Source of the DNA: Marinomonas algarum
Lineage (GTDB): Bacteria; Pseudomonadota; Gammaproteobacteria; Pseudomonadales; Marinomonadaceae
Length of the DNA stretch: 64,000 nucleotides
Assembly: GCF_020532605.1 (NCBI RefSeq)
Contig: NZ_JAJATW010000014.1
Span: forward strand, 26,334-90,333
Reading direction: 5' to 3'
Both the position numbers and the translations under genes were made by a program. The notes under the pieces are model-generated. The model was given only the letters and a program-made list of their open reading frames with translations, did no database searches and had not been told where the DNA came from. Below, piece after piece: positions 1-10,012 of this stretch (its first letter is position 1; each line of letters begins with the position of its first letter).

Positions 1-678
1 TGATTCCGCCGCGATAATGCCAGGCTCTGTTAAGCCAAGGTAAACACCGTCTTTGGTGCGCTGTTTCGCATGGGCGATTGTCGCACCCTTCATTGGCCCT
101 TTCATTGCACCGGGACCACAGCCGGTACAAATATTCAATTCACGCAACCCAAGCTCATGGCCAACACGCTTGGTGTAATCGTATTCATAACGAGCAATGG
201 AATGGCCGCCCCAACAAACAATCATGTCTGGCGATTGAATACGACGAAACACATCGGCGTTACGCAACAGTTCAAACACCAAGTTGGTCAACTTCGCTGA
301 GCTCGCACCTTGTAAACCACTGTCTAAACTGTATTCGTGCTGGGTAAAAATGATGTCTCGCAGCACACTGAACAGCATTTCTCGTACACTGCTAATCATC
401 TTACCGTCGACAAATGCACTGCCTGGGGCGTTTTTCAGCTGCAATTTCACACCGCGCTCTTGTTGCACAATGCGTATTTCAAAATCGTTGAACTCATCTG
501 CTACGGCTTGTGGGTCATCAGAGTCACTGCCACAATTTAAAATAGCCAACGCACAACGGTGAAATAAGTCATGAAATGGGCCGGACTCTTCTGACAAGCG
601 CGCCATTTCATCTTGCGATAACATTTCTAAAGCACCTCTAGGTGCAACTAACGCATCTACGCGATCTTCATTCTGCAT
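1..678 (-). CDS. ppnN: Nucleotide 5'-monophosphate nucleosidase PpnN (YgdH), 5' part
   Basis: The gene runs off the window start, so only the first 226 codons are present. The translated residues follow E. coli PpnN closely: an N-terminal regulatory region with MLSQDEMARL, then ERGVKLQL, FVDG, and the LOG-family core with MIVCWGGHSI, LNICTGCGPGAMKGPMKGA and LTEPGIIAAE. PpnN hydrolyses purine and pyrimidine nucleoside monophosphates to base plus ribose 5-phosphate, salvages nucleotides, and in E. coli binds (p)ppGpp. The PGGxGTxxE half of the LOG active site lies outside the window. The start is the ATG at 676-678, preceded by a strong AGGAGG ribosome-binding site. Both it and zapE are on the minus strand, but zapE ends about 110 bp upstream. 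Confidence 0.93.
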   Translation of the reverse strand, partial: MQNEDRVDALVAPRGALEMLSQDEMARLSEESGPFHDLFHRCALAILNCGSDSDDPQAVADEFNDFEIRIVQQERGVKLQLKNAPGSAFVDGKMISSVREMLFSVLRDIIFTQHEYSLDSGLQGASSAKLTNLVFELLRNADVFRRIQSPDMIVCWGGHSIARYEYDYTKRVGHELGLRELNICTGCGPGAMKGPMKGATIAHAKQRTKDGVYLGLTEPGIIAAES

Positions 679-791
679 GATCGCCCTCCTCTTTTTATTG
701 GGGCTGTTGTTAATGTTCTATTATCAATAGGTTTTGCCGTTATGGCCCTTCACTTCATAGTGATCGTACCTTGTTGTTTTATCAAGCATTC

Positions 792-1949
792 TTAATACTT
801 TTCACGCTGACGACGCTTTGCTCTCAAACCTTGATAATAGTGCGACGTCATTTCAATTAGACGACTGTAGGTTCGGCGAAACTCAAACAACAAGATGCCA
901 TTTGTATAAAGCTGCTCTAATTCAACGTCCGCTTCTAACACCAGCACAACCTGATGGTCGTAACACTCGTCCACCAAGCTGATAAAACGCCGCACGGCAT
1001 CATCATTTACACTTAACATTACCGCACGCTCACCTGTTTCTCCTGAGCCGACCGCACCATCTTCTGTTCCCCGCGCTTTAATGTGCTCATAAGGCTCACT
1101 GCTGAGTTCAGGGATATTGCTGATCATTATCATGGGGTATTGTTGCGCTAACTCTATGTAATCCAAAGAAGATCTTGGACCATAGCACAACGCAGAAAAA
1201 TCAAACCAAGCCATGTTTTCTGCCACTCGAATCACGTCAATCGAGCGACGGCAAACACGCAAGGGCTCAGTGGAAAACACTCCCTCAGCGTATTCTGTGA
1301 AGCGTTTTAAACATCCTGATTCATCTGCTTTACACTTAATAAAGTAAATGGGCGAGGTGTCAGTATGGCGTAATCGATGATCCGCTTCGCCTGTCAGGTG
1401 AAGGCACTCAAGGTGAGACGTTAACAAGGCAATCGTAGGGGTAAAGCGAGCCTTTTGCAGCTGTGTCTGAAACAAGTTTTCTACAGCGATATTTGACGTC
1501 GCCACCAGCACCACTCCCTCCTCAAATAAGGCGTCAACTAGCCCACTTAGCAGCATAGCGTCACCAATATCAGAGACAAAAAATTCATCAAAACACAATA
1601 CTCGACACTCTGATGCTAGACGCTTTGCAATGCTTTTCAACGGGTTTTTCTGACCAAATGCCAAGTTTAGCTCACGGTGTAATCGCGCCATAAAGTGATG
1701 AAAGTGCAAACGTAAGGCAACACCATCAGGAAGACCGCTGTAAAAAGCATCCATCAGAAAGGTTTTACCACGTCCTACGTCTCCCCATAAATACACACCT
1801 TTGATTGGCTCATGGTCATGACGGTTTTTCTCCGTCACAATATCTTGATAAAGACGATTGAGCGCTTGTAAAGCAGGCTGTTGAGACGGGTCGTAGGTTA
1901 CCTCATGACGGGCTAAACACGCTTGATAATATGCTAATGGTGATGACAT
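792..1949 (-). CDS. zapE: Cell division protein ZapE (AFG1-like ATPase)
   Basis: 385-residue P-loop ATPase of the AFG1/ZapE family. It has a Walker A motif GDVGRGKT at residues 56-63 and a Walker B LCFDEF with acidic residues near 121-122. The family ends FEFxRTxSRLxEM, seen here as FEFRRTYSRLIEM. In E. coli ZapE associates with the Z ring and destabilises FtsZ polymers in an ATP-dependent way during constriction; it is cytoplasmic. Length fits the family (about 375-390). The gene lies alone, with LysR 44 bp upstream on the same strand and ppnN downstream. A function in division under stress is transferred from E. coli, not shown here. Confidence 0.93.
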   Translation of the reverse strand: MSSPLAYYQACLARHEVTYDPSQQPALQALNRLYQDIVTEKNRHDHEPIKGVYLWGDVGRGKTFLMDAFYSGLPDGVALRLHFHHFMARLHRELNLAFGQKNPLKSIAKRLASECRVLCFDEFFVSDIGDAMLLSGLVDALFEEGVVLVATSNIAVENLFQTQLQKARFTPTIALLTSHLECLHLTGEADHRLRHTDTSPIYFIKCKADESGCLKRFTEYAEGVFSTEPLRVCRRSIDVIRVAENMAWFDFSALCYGPRSSLDYIELAQQYPMIMISNIPELSSEPYEHIKARGTEDGAVGSGETGERAVMLSVNDDAVRRFISLVDECYDHQVVLVLEADVELEQLYTNGILLFEFRRTYSRLIEMTSHYYQGLRAKRRQREKY

Positions 1950-1993
1950 CAGTGCCTCTTAGATTCATTACTTTGTGGGTCTTTATCGTGATT

Positions 1994-2893
1994 TTATGGC
2001 TCAACCGAGTAGGTTGTCATGGCCGTATTGATAAGGTCTAACACGGACTGAGCGGCAAATTTACGAGGGACGGTAATGGCATAAAAACTTTCAAACGCCT
2101 GGGGTATAGGTTCATAGTCTTCTAGCTGTTTGGATTCAATTTCATCTTTAACCACAACGGCCGGAAGCACTGACAAATAGCCGCTGTCCCGCGCCAAAAG
2201 ACGCAACATCGCCATATCATCCACTTCCGCTTTAATATCTGGATAGTACTGATGCGTGGCGCAAAAAGACTCAAACGCCGAACGAATGTCGGTATTTTTC
2301 CCTGGTACAATCCATTTTTTATCCGAATACCCTTGGGGAAACGGTAACGGCGGCTTTTCACCATAGGGACCAATGATTGCCACGGCTTGACGCGCCACCA
2401 GTTGATTCTGCCAAGTGGTTTCTTTGCTTTCACTTAAAATAGGGCGATTTGTTAACGCTAAGTCTAACTCATGATTCACCAGTCCATTAAGTAAGTCAGT
2501 GATCCCTCGTGATGAAAGGGAAAAGCTGACATTATCACTTTGCAATAAAGGGGCAATAAAGCTTTCAATAAAATTTCTCGACAAATTACTCTGCACGCCC
2601 AGCGTAATATGTTGATTGGTGCTTGCCGTCCCTTTTTGTAGAAAGTTTTCCAGTTCTTCCCCTGTATTAAAGATGTCTTGCGCATAGGCTAGGACTCGAC
2701 GTCCCACATCGGTTAAAACAAGCTTTCTCCCCTGACGAATAAACAGAGCCACACCAAGATTGTGTTCTAGCTGCTTAATTTGCGCCGACAAGGCGGATTG
2801 GGAAATATGCAACTTTTCAGCGGCTTCCGTCAGGCTTGGACTTTTTGACACCTGCCAAAAATAATACAAATGATGGTAATTTAATCGACTCAC
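1994..2893 (-). CDS. LysR-family regulator (NhaR-like), divergent from dabBA
   Basis: 299 residues with an N-terminal winged helix-turn-helix (residues about 1-60; LTEAAEKLHISQSALSAQIKQLEHNLG) and a C-terminal periplasmic-binding-like effector domain. The start NYHHLYYFWQVSKSPSLTEAA is of the NhaR subtype. The gene is transcribed away from dabB with 165 bp between them, the usual arrangement for a LysR activator of the neighbouring operon. LysR proteins next to dab loci are known in autotrophs, so control of dabBA by carbon or pH status is a reasonable inference; regulation of Na+/H+ exchange, as for NhaR, is the alternative. No antiporter of the NhaA type is adjacent. Confidence 0.85.
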   Translation of the reverse strand: MSRLNYHHLYYFWQVSKSPSLTEAAEKLHISQSALSAQIKQLEHNLGVALFIRQGRKLVLTDVGRRVLAYAQDIFNTGEELENFLQKGTASTNQHITLGVQSNLSRNFIESFIAPLLQSDNVSFSLSSRGITDLLNGLVNHELDLALTNRPILSESKETTWQNQLVARQAVAIIGPYGEKPPLPFPQGYSDKKWIVPGKNTDIRSAFESFCATHQYYPDIKAEVDDMAMLRLLARDSGYLSVLPAVVVKDEIESKQLEDYEPIPQAFESFYAITVPRKFAAQSVLDLINTAMTTYSVEP

Positions 2894-3058
2894 TGCGCAC
2901 CTTATACAAGCCTAAACCGAACTTTTCCGTTACGGATTATTAAAACAAATTTTTACATAAATAAAACAGAACAATAACTTTCAATATATGTATTTTTATT
3001 AACAAAATACAAGGGTCATAATGCTTTTTTCTTTTATCCCTCTTCTTGGAGACAATGC
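2894..3058. promoter_or_regulatory. Divergent LysR/dabBA control region
   Basis: This AT-rich 165-bp gap must hold both promoters. A small palindrome TCCG-TTA-CGGA lies at 2926-2936 near the LysR start. CATAAT at about 3017-3022 could serve as the -10 for dabB, without a good -35 element, as is common for activator-dependent promoters. No single LysR operator stands out clearly. Confidence 0.4.
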
Positions 3059-4666
3059 GTGCCTCTCGTTGCTTTGAGTTTTTTGCCTATTTTTATCCCT
3101 ATCATGTTCTTTTTAGGAGGATGGTATGCGGGCCGAACGAACACCGCATCGGTGCCCCAAAAAGCCGTTTGGTTAAGCCGTTCTCTGCTGATGATTTTTT
3201 TACTGATGTTTCCCATTAGTTACGTGTTTGCTGATGCTTGGCAAGCCTCACATTGGATTCGTCACACCTCCCTTAGCCAAATCATGCTTGGATTAGTCAC
3301 CATCATGGGTTGGGTACTGATCACATTTTCTCGTCACTATATGGCAGGGCAAACACGCAGCAAACGCTATTATCGCTGGTTAATGTTCACTCTGGCCTCG
3401 GTGTCGGTGACCGTCACATCCAATCATCTGGTGGTTTTTTGGCTGGGCTGGCTCGGCATCAGCCTGTCATTGCATAATCTGCTGACCTTTTACCCAGACC
3501 GCCCACGCGCCATTCTTGCTGCCCATAAAAAATTCATCGTGGCCCGCCTCGCCGAGCTGGCTTTACTGGTCGCCTTTGTTCTCTTGTATCAAACACACGG
3601 TAGCTTATACATCAGCGACATTTTAAATACGCTTACCCTACAAGCCGATGCCAATATCGAACTTTCAAACACGGACCACATCGCTGCAACGCTTATTGCA
3701 CTTGCTGCTTTAATTAAGTGCGCACAACTGCCCTTCCATGGTTGGTTGATTCAGGTCGTCGAATCCCCTACGCCAATCAGTGCGCTGCTGCACGCGGGTG
3801 TGATCAACTTAGGCGGCTATCTGGTATTACTGTTTGCCCCCTTAGTCGCACAAAGTTCCTACGCGATTTGGTTGCTGTTATTGATCTCCGGGCTGTCAAC
3901 GCTGGCCAGTGCGCTTGTTATGACCACCCGCATTAGCGTCAAGGTTCGACTCGCCTGGTCAACCAGCGCTCAAATGGGGTTGATGCTGATGGAGTTCGCC
4001 TTGGGCTTGTATGAACTGGTTTTGTTGCATTTATTAGCTCACTCATTTTACAAAGCTTACTCTTTCTTAAACTCAGGCAACGCCATTAACGACACGCTTC
4101 GCCTTACACTGTCCGGCGCGTCCGCTAACGGTCGACTGTCTGAAAACAAACCCACTTTAACTGCTTGGTTTTCTGTTATTGCGCTTAGTACCGCTGGCGT
4201 TTTCTTGGTACGTACACTGTTTGGTTTTGACGGCGCACTCAGTACTTGGTGGTTGCTGGCCCTAGCCATCAGCCTGCTTGTGCTTCAATGGCGCGCCTCA
4301 GAACACGCCCCGTCATTATTGTCTATCTGTGTTGTGAGTATTTTTCTATGCGTCATTTACGCCACACTAAAAGATACTGTGAGAGTGATGTTTCCTATTA
4401 CCCACATTGGCCACACCGATGCGTTTTCCCTAGCGGATCTATGGGCAATACTGCTGTTTAGCCTGTTATTTATCATCAATGCTTTACTGCATTACCAAGT
4501 ACATTTGTCTTGGGTAAGACGGCTTTCCATCACGTTGTTTGCTGGCTTATACCTAGATGAATGGTTAACACGCCTTGTCTTAAGAATCTGGCCTGTCACC
4601 TTACCAGCACGGGCCAAAGACCAACACAATGCCCCCCATTATTCTCACTCAGCCAACGACCGTTAA
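3059..4666 (+). CDS. dabB: Inorganic carbon pump membrane subunit DabB
   Basis: 535-residue polytopic membrane protein of the proton-translocating NADH dehydrogenase ND5/MrpA family. It keeps the family signature LPFHGWLIQVVESPTPISALLHAG around residues 225-248 and has roughly 13 hydrophobic segments. Next to dabA it is the DabB subunit, thought to couple proton influx to CO2 hydration by DabA so that bicarbonate accumulates in the cytoplasm. The start is GTG at 3059, about 7 bp after GGAGA; no better in-frame start is present. It precedes dabA by 9 bp, so the two are co-transcribed. Without dabA beside it, it would be read as an orphan complex I subunit. Confidence 0.9.
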   Translation: MPLVALSFLPIFIPIMFFLGGWYAGRTNTASVPQKAVWLSRSLLMIFLLMFPISYVFADAWQASHWIRHTSLSQIMLGLVTIMGWVLITFSRHYMAGQTRSKRYYRWLMFTLASVSVTVTSNHLVVFWLGWLGISLSLHNLLTFYPDRPRAILAAHKKFIVARLAELALLVAFVLLYQTHGSLYISDILNTLTLQADANIELSNTDHIAATLIALAALIKCAQLPFHGWLIQVVESPTPISALLHAGVINLGGYLVLLFAPLVAQSSYAIWLLLLISGLSTLASALVMTTRISVKVRLAWSTSAQMGLMLMEFALGLYELVLLHLLAHSFYKAYSFLNSGNAINDTLRLTLSGASANGRLSENKPTLTAWFSVIALSTAGVFLVRTLFGFDGALSTWWLLALAISLLVLQWRASEHAPSLLSICVVSIFLCVIYATLKDTVRVMFPITHIGHTDAFSLADLWAILLFSLLFIINALLHYQVHLSWVRRLSITLFAGLYLDEWLTRLVLRIWPVTLPARAKDQHNAPHYSHSANDR

Positions 4667-4675
4667 GGAGCCTAT

Positions 4676-7090
4676 ATGACACTTTCATCTTCTGCTCCAT
4701 TGTCTGCGCAACATAAAGCGTGCTTGTCCGATGCCGCCGCGAAAATAGCACCAAATTGGCCATTGGATAAGCTCATTGCAGTCAACCCACTTTGGTCACA
4801 CATTGCTAGGCCTTTCGATCAGGTGTGTGATGAGTTGTCCGCGCTGGCGGGCATCAAAACTCACTTACCGCTTACTACCTATGCCTCCTACTTTGAACAA
4901 GGGCGTATTCAACTGAATGCTCTTGCTCAAGCGGCTCGACATTATCAGTTCGATACCGAAACGGATGCACTCGTTCAACGTCTGTCTCAGCCGATTAACC
5001 TGACCCGTCAGTGGTATAACATTGCCGATATTGCCGACCAATATCGCCCTACGAATAAGATGTCTTGGCATGACGAAATCACCCATCAAGTGAGTCAGTT
5101 TTGCGCTGCACACTATCAAGAACAAAGTCCAACATTACGACAAAAAAGCGCAAACCTAGACGTAGACCTCTATGCGCACTGGCTAGAAATCACCACAGAA
5201 GACAAGGGTTTAAGCATCCTGATGGGGGAATCCAATCTTAAGGACTACTTTCGTTCTTTACCGACCAATAAGGATGAGCTTTTTGCCCTGATGATCAAAG
5301 AATTGGCTCTGCAAACCGAGTCATTGGCCATCTATGCTCATTCACTATTATTAGACATTAATGGCTGGGGAAGCTATCTCGCTTATTTAGATGGCTTTGC
5401 GCCTAAAAGCACACAAGAAACAGAGGCCAAAGACCCTCAGGTCGAGTCTCTATTAGCCATTAAAATGGCATGGGATTGGGTGATATGGCGTTACCTAAAA
5501 GACACATCCAATGCCAATTTCAGAGCCGTAGAGCGACATTGGCAACAACAATGTCTGCAAATAGATGAACTCATTAATGAGCATCATGTCGCTAATCAGT
5601 CACTGAAAATATGGGCGATGGCGCTGGAGTTAAGCGAACAAAACACGCTCCACCAAACCTTGTTGTCCGCGCCACCACACACAATTACTCCTCCTGTTCT
5701 ACAGGCTATTTTCTGTATTGATGTTCGCTCAGAAATTTTCCGTCGAGCCTTAGAAAAGCAATCGGATAGGATCCAAACCTTTGGTTTTGCTGGGTTCTTT
5801 GGCTTACCCATTGAGTATCACGCCAAAGGCAGTCAGTTTTCTCGCCCTCAGTTACCCGGCTTGCTGATACCAAGCATCCAGGTCACAGAACAACACAGTA
5901 ATGACAAACACGTTCACCACCAGCAACAAGAAGCCCGCTGGCACCGTTGGGGACACGCCGCACCCGCTTCTTTTTCTATGGTGGAATCCATGGGATGGTG
6001 GTACGCCTTCAAAATGTTTAAACAAACCTTATTTCCAAAGAGGCAAGATAATCCTGTTGACCGCCTCGCGCCTCACACTCAATGGCATTTAAGCAAGCAA
6101 GGCGTGACGCTCACCCATCAAGATAAGGCCGATTTGGCGATGGGGATCTTAACCACTATGGGGATTCAACATTACGCCGAGACGGTGTTGCTGGTCGGCC
6201 ATGGTAGCCAAACCAGTAATAATCTTCACGCGACAGGGCTGGAATGCGGCGCCTGCGGTGGGCAAAGTGGCGAGGTCAATGTAAAAGTTCTAGCCAGTCT
6301 GTTAAATGATCCATCAGTGCGTACATTGCTCAGTCAAATGGGAACAAACATTCCACCTCAGACGCAATTTATCGCGGCAATGCATAACACCACCACGGAT
6401 CAGTTGACCTGCTACGATCATCAACCCAATGCCGCCTTTTCTGGATGGTTCACACACGCCATGTACGCTGCCCAAAAAGAACGCGCCGCTACCCTAGACC
6501 CAGCTCTAACCCATCTTTCTGCTGCCGCTAGAAACAAGGCCTTTATTCAACGCGCCAATGACTGGTCACAAGTTCGCCCAGAATGGGGGCTAGCGAATAA
6601 TCACAGTTTTATCATTGCACCACGTTATAAAACGCGCAAAGTTAATCTGAAAGGACGCAGTTTTCTACACGATTACGATGACCGTTTCGATCACGACTTC
6701 ACCACTTTGGAAAAAATAATCACTGCTCCCATGTTGGTAAGTCACTGGATCAATATGCAATACAATCTATCAGTGACGGACAACTTCAAATTTGGCAGCG
6801 GCGATAAGGTGCTCCACAATGCCGTCGGAGGAAGCATAGGTGTCTTCGAAGGCAACGGTGGCGACCTGCGTATCGGCCTGTCAAAGCAATCCATTCATGA
6901 TGGACAACACTGGATGCATACGCCGGTCAGACTGGCGGTGTATATAGACGCGCCACAGGAGGCCATCGCGGATATCATCGCCAAGCACGAGTTAGTAAGG
7001 CATCTGGTCGATAACGACTGGCTCTATCTTTACCAATGGCAGGATAACAAGATCACGCGCTTTTATCAGAGAAAGTGGCGGGCTTTGTGA
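4676..7090 (+). CDS. dabA: Inorganic carbon pump subunit DabA (DUF2309/UPF0753)
   Basis: 804-residue cytoplasmic DUF2309 protein, full length. The zinc site known from Halothiobacillus DabA (Cys351, Asp353, His524, Cys539) is intact here as Cys347 and Asp349 in FCIDVRSE, His509 in VGHGS and Cys524 in LECGACGG; the 15-residue His-Cys spacing is identical. DabA resembles a beta-carbonic anhydrase and, with DabB, is proposed to hydrate CO2 in one direction using the membrane potential. The ATG follows AAGGAG by 7 bp. No RuBisCO or carboxysome genes appear in the window, so the pump probably supplies anaplerotic carboxylation or pH balance rather than autotrophy; this last point is inference. Confidence 0.93.
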   Translation: MTLSSSAPLSAQHKACLSDAAAKIAPNWPLDKLIAVNPLWSHIARPFDQVCDELSALAGIKTHLPLTTYASYFEQGRIQLNALAQAARHYQFDTETDALVQRLSQPINLTRQWYNIADIADQYRPTNKMSWHDEITHQVSQFCAAHYQEQSPTLRQKSANLDVDLYAHWLEITTEDKGLSILMGESNLKDYFRSLPTNKDELFALMIKELALQTESLAIYAHSLLLDINGWGSYLAYLDGFAPKSTQETEAKDPQVESLLAIKMAWDWVIWRYLKDTSNANFRAVERHWQQQCLQIDELINEHHVANQSLKIWAMALELSEQNTLHQTLLSAPPHTITPPVLQAIFCIDVRSEIFRRALEKQSDRIQTFGFAGFFGLPIEYHAKGSQFSRPQLPGLLIPSIQVTEQHSNDKHVHHQQQEARWHRWGHAAPASFSMVESMGWWYAFKMFKQTLFPKRQDNPVDRLAPHTQWHLSKQGVTLTHQDKADLAMGILTTMGIQHYAETVLLVGHGSQTSNNLHATGLECGACGGQSGEVNVKVLASLLNDPSVRTLLSQMGTNIPPQTQFIAAMHNTTTDQLTCYDHQPNAAFSGWFTHAMYAAQKERAATLDPALTHLSAAARNKAFIQRANDWSQVRPEWGLANNHSFIIAPRYKTRKVNLKGRSFLHDYDDRFDHDFTTLEKIITAPMLVSHWINMQYNLSVTDNFKFGSGDKVLHNAVGGSIGVFEGNGGDLRIGLSKQSIHDGQHWMHTPVRLAVYIDAPQEAIADIIAKHELVRHLVDNDWLYLYQWQDNKITRFYQRKWRAL

Positions 7091-7100
7091 TCGTGAGATA

Positions 7101-7138
7101 AAAAAATACCCAATCGATCAGAATAATCGATTGGGTAT
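7101..7138. terminator. Bidirectional terminator between dabA and metQ
   Basis: A perfect 13-bp inverted repeat (7106-7118 with 7126-7138, 7-nt loop) stands between the convergent dabA and metQ genes. An A-tract at 7101-7106 gives a U-run to minus-strand transcripts, so it suits the met operon best. Plus-strand transcripts get the hairpin but only a weak U-run. Confidence 0.85.
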
Positions 7139-7190
7139 CTGTGTTTCAGATCCGTGTTTTAGATTCGTGGTTTAGAAAGAGATGAGAGCG

Positions 7191-8000
7191 TTACCAGCCT
7201 TTTACAACGCCATCTTTAAACTCGGTCATAGCGGCTTGGTAAACCGCTTCCGTCTGATACGCCTGAACAAACTTCTTCACATTTTCCGCTTGCACATTGT
7301 CTTTACGCGCCACAATTAAGTTCACGTAAGGCGAGTTCTTATCTTCGACAAACACACCGTCTTTTTCTGGCGACAAGTTAATGTTGCTGGCATAGGTTGT
7401 GTTAATGATCGCAAGCGCGACGTCGTCCATAGAGCGAACCAATTGCGCCGCTTCAAGTTCAACAATATCGAGATTTTTTGGGCTATCCACAATATCCAAT
7501 ACAGTGGCTTTAAGGCCAACCCCTTCTTTTAAAGTAATCAGGCCTTGCTGCTCTAACAAGATCAAAGAACGCGCTAAGTTCGTTGGGTCATTAGGAACCG
7601 CAATTTTATCGCCGTCTTTTAACTCATTTGTAGATTGAATGCTATTGGAGTAAGCCGCAATCGGGTAAACAAACGAGTTGCCTGCAATAGCAAAGTCGTA
7701 GCCACGATCTTGCATTTGCTGGTCAAGGTATGGCTTGTGCTGGAAAGCATTGGCATCGATAGAGCCTTCTTCTAACGCGGCATTAGGCGTCACATAGTCC
7801 GAAAAAATCACCAGTTCCACGTCTAAATTGTATGTGTCTTTGGCTACTTTCGCCGCCGCTTCCGCCACTTGTGCTTCCGAACCTGCGATGACGCCTACGG
7901 TGATTTTGTTCATGTCTGCTTCTTTCTCGCCACATGCCGCCAGCAACAAAGACACCGCCAGACCCGTTACCGCAAAAAGCCCTTTAAGATTAACACGCAT
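7191..8000 (-). CDS. metQ: Methionine ABC transporter substrate-binding lipoprotein MetQ
   Basis: 269-residue NlpA-family binding protein. The signal peptide ends in a lipobox LAAC with lipidated Cys23, so the mature protein is anchored to the inner membrane facing the periplasm. Family motifs are VTPNAALEEGSIDANAFQHKPYLDQ and IAVPNDPTNLARSLILLEQQGLI. It delivers D/L-methionine (or methionine sulfoxide) to MetI-MetN. It is the last gene of the metN-metI-metQ operon, 104 bp after metI. Length and order match the canonical operon. Confidence 0.94.
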   Translation of the reverse strand: MRVNLKGLFAVTGLAVSLLLAACGEKEADMNKITVGVIAGSEAQVAEAAAKVAKDTYNLDVELVIFSDYVTPNAALEEGSIDANAFQHKPYLDQQMQDRGYDFAIAGNSFVYPIAAYSNSIQSTNELKDGDKIAVPNDPTNLARSLILLEQQGLITLKEGVGLKATVLDIVDSPKNLDIVELEAAQLVRSMDDVALAIINTTYASNINLSPEKDGVFVEDKNSPYVNLIVARKDNVQAENVKKFVQAYQTEAVYQAAMTEFKDGVVKGW

Positions 8001-8104
8001 TACTTTTCTCCTTGATCAAGGGTCGCCCTTGATATGTTGTTTAAAGACCGTTATTCACAAGATACATTCGTAGTAAAAATACCCTGCTGATTTATTTTGG
8101 CCGA

Positions 8105-8791
8105 TCAACGATGGTCAACGCGTTTGACCAAGTAATCACCAATGGATTGAATAATTTGAACCAGTACCACCAAAATCACGATCGTAATCATCATGACCAC
8201 CGCATCGAACCGCTGGTAACCATAACGAATGCCGACGTCACCCAGTCCACCGCCACCCACAGTACCGGCCATCGCTGAGTACCCCACTAGCGTGACCAGG
8301 GTAATCGTGACGGCATTGATAATGCCGGGTAAGGCTTCAGGCAGCAGCACTTTTAAGATAATTTGCTTTGGCTTTGCGCCCATCGCTTGAGCCGCTTCTA
8401 CCAATCCCGCTGGCACTTCCAATAACGCCCCTTCGATAAGGCGGGCAATGAAGGGAGTAGCGGCAATCGCCAGAGGCACAATCGCCGCGGCGGTGCCAAT
8501 CGAGCTCCCCACCAGCATGCGTGTAAAAGGAATGATCGCGACCAGCAAAATGATAAAAGGAATAGAGCGTCCAATGTTGACCACTATGCCCAAGGCTTTA
8601 TTCACCACTTTATTGCTCAACAAACCCGATTCCTTCGTCAGATGCAGCAACACACCTAAGGGAATACCAAACAAAAAGCCAATCAGACCCGCCATAAACA
8701 CCATGGCAACGGTTTCACCAAGGGACGACACCAGTAAATCAATTAGGCGGTCATTGTTTACCCACCAGTCGAGAACAGAATCAAGCGACAT
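8105..8791 (-). CDS. metI: Methionine ABC transporter permease MetI
   Basis: 228-residue inner-membrane permease with about five transmembrane helices. The EAA loop that docks the ATPase is seen as [26 protein letters not shown], and [16 protein letters not shown] is the classic MetI C-terminal signature. It overlaps the 3' end of metN by 11 bp, implying translational coupling. MetN, MetI and MetQ form the MetNIQ methionine importer. Confidence 0.95.
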   Translation of the reverse strand: MSLDSVLDWWVNNDRLIDLLVSSLGETVAMVFMAGLIGFLFGIPLGVLLHLTKESGLLSNKVVNKALGIVVNIGRSIPFIILLVAIIPFTRMLVGSSIGTAAAIVPLAIAATPFIARLIEGALLEVPAGLVEAAQAMGAKPKQIILKVLLPEALPGIINAVTITLVTLVGYSAMAGTVGGGGLGDVGIRYGYQRFDAVVMMITIVILVVLVQIIQSIGDYLVKRVDHR

Positions 8792-9815
8792 AGCCTAATA
8801 CCTCCACATCAATTTTGTTTTCTTTCAAGAAGGCAATGGCTTGCTCAGTGGCGCTCGGCGTACCAAAGAACTCCGCCAACATGAGACCAAACTTGATGCC
8901 ACCCACATAATCCATATTGGAGCTCAAAATACTGATGTCTAAATGAAATTCACGGGCCACCTGACTGATAATCGGTGCATCCACCGACGCTCCCGTAAAC
9001 TCAAGACGCACCAGAGGGTGCGTCGTGGCGGTTTTAGCATGACTCAAACGCGCTTGGTAATCGGCTGGAATCGACAGGTCGAGGGTTGAGCGAATAAACT
9101 CGCGTGCTAATGCCGTTTTGGGATGGGCAAAGATATCGCCCACTGCGCCCTGCTCCACCAGCTTACCGTCGCCAATAATCGCCACATCACTACAGATGCT
9201 TTTCACCACCGCCATTTCATGGGTAATCAGCAGAATCGTCAGGTTAAACTCTTGGTTTATTTTACGCAGTAAATCGAGGATGGATTGTGTTGTGGCGGGG
9301 TCTAACGCACTGGTCGCTTCATCGCATAATAAGACCTTAGGGTCGGACGCCAACGCACGAGCAATCGCCACACGCTGCTTTTGCCCACCACTTAAATTGG
9401 CCGGATACGTGTCTTTTTTATCCCCTAACCCTACCAATTCCAGCAAACTATCGACTTTGGCTTTAATGGCTTTTTTATCCGTACCCGCCAACTCAAGTGG
9501 CAATCCGACGTTGTCAAAGACCGTTCGAGAAGACAGCAAATTAAAATGCTGGAAGATCATGCCGATTTTACGTCGCGCCAGAGTCAAATCGTGATTAGAA
9601 AGTGTGTTGAGATCCGTCCCGTCTACCACTACCTGACCATTAGTGGGACGCTCCAATAAATTTACACAGCGAATCAGTGTGCTTTTGCCCGCACCCGATG
9701 ACCCAATCACACCGTATATCGCCCCCTCAGCAATACTGAGATTAATGTCGCTGAGCGCGTTAATCGCACGCTTCCCTTGGTAAAAGACTTTATTTACCTG
9801 TTTTATTTCTATCAT
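8781..9815 (-). CDS. metN: Methionine ABC transporter ATPase MetN
   Basis: 344-residue ATPase. The nucleotide-binding domain has Walker [10 protein letters not shown], signature LSGGQKQR, Walker [13 protein letters not shown] and the H-loop ITHEM. The last 80 or so residues form the NIL (ACT-like) domain, which in MetN binds methionine and causes trans-inhibition of transport. I place the start at the ATG 9813-9815, about 9 bp after AGGA; an in-frame TTG one codon upstream is less likely. It is the first gene of the operon, and the 268-bp region upstream carries two palindromes. Confidence 0.95.
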   Translation of the reverse strand: MIEIKQVNKVFYQGKRAINALSDINLSIAEGAIYGVIGSSGAGKSTLIRCVNLLERPTNGQVVVDGTDLNTLSNHDLTLARRKIGMIFQHFNLLSSRTVFDNVGLPLELAGTDKKAIKAKVDSLLELVGLGDKKDTYPANLSGGQKQRVAIARALASDPKVLLCDEATSALDPATTQSILDLLRKINQEFNLTILLITHEMAVVKSICSDVAIIGDGKLVEQGAVGDIFAHPKTALAREFIRSTLDLSIPADYQARLSHAKTATTHPLVRLEFTGASVDAPIISQVAREFHLDISILSSNMDYVGGIKFGLMLAEFFGTPSATEQAIAFLKENKIDVEVLGYVA

Positions 9816-9865
9816 CAAAATTCCTGAGGATTACATTCGCATGTGGCGGCTTATTACGCGGTGAG

Positions 9866-9914
9866 CAGACTCAGTCTGGCAATGGAGGCGACATTAAATA
9901 GTCTTGTCTATTTA
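9866..9914 (-). promoter_or_regulatory. Two palindromes upstream of metNIQ
   Basis: CAGAC-TCA-GTCTG lies at 9866-9878 and TAAATAG-TCTTGT-CTATTTA at 9895-9914, about 50-100 bp before metN. They are perfect inverted repeats in the position expected for methionine-responsive repressor sites. The repeated AGAC/GTCT core is like half a MetJ box, but a tandem MetJ operator is not present, so the binding protein is unknown. Confidence 0.35.
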
Positions 9915-10012
9915 GTCAATTGCATGACCATACCGAATAGAAGATTGGTTAGATTGATTCGTTATATTACGCGAAAATCGCAAAAAATAAGGAGAAAACA
10001 CCAAGTATCGAC

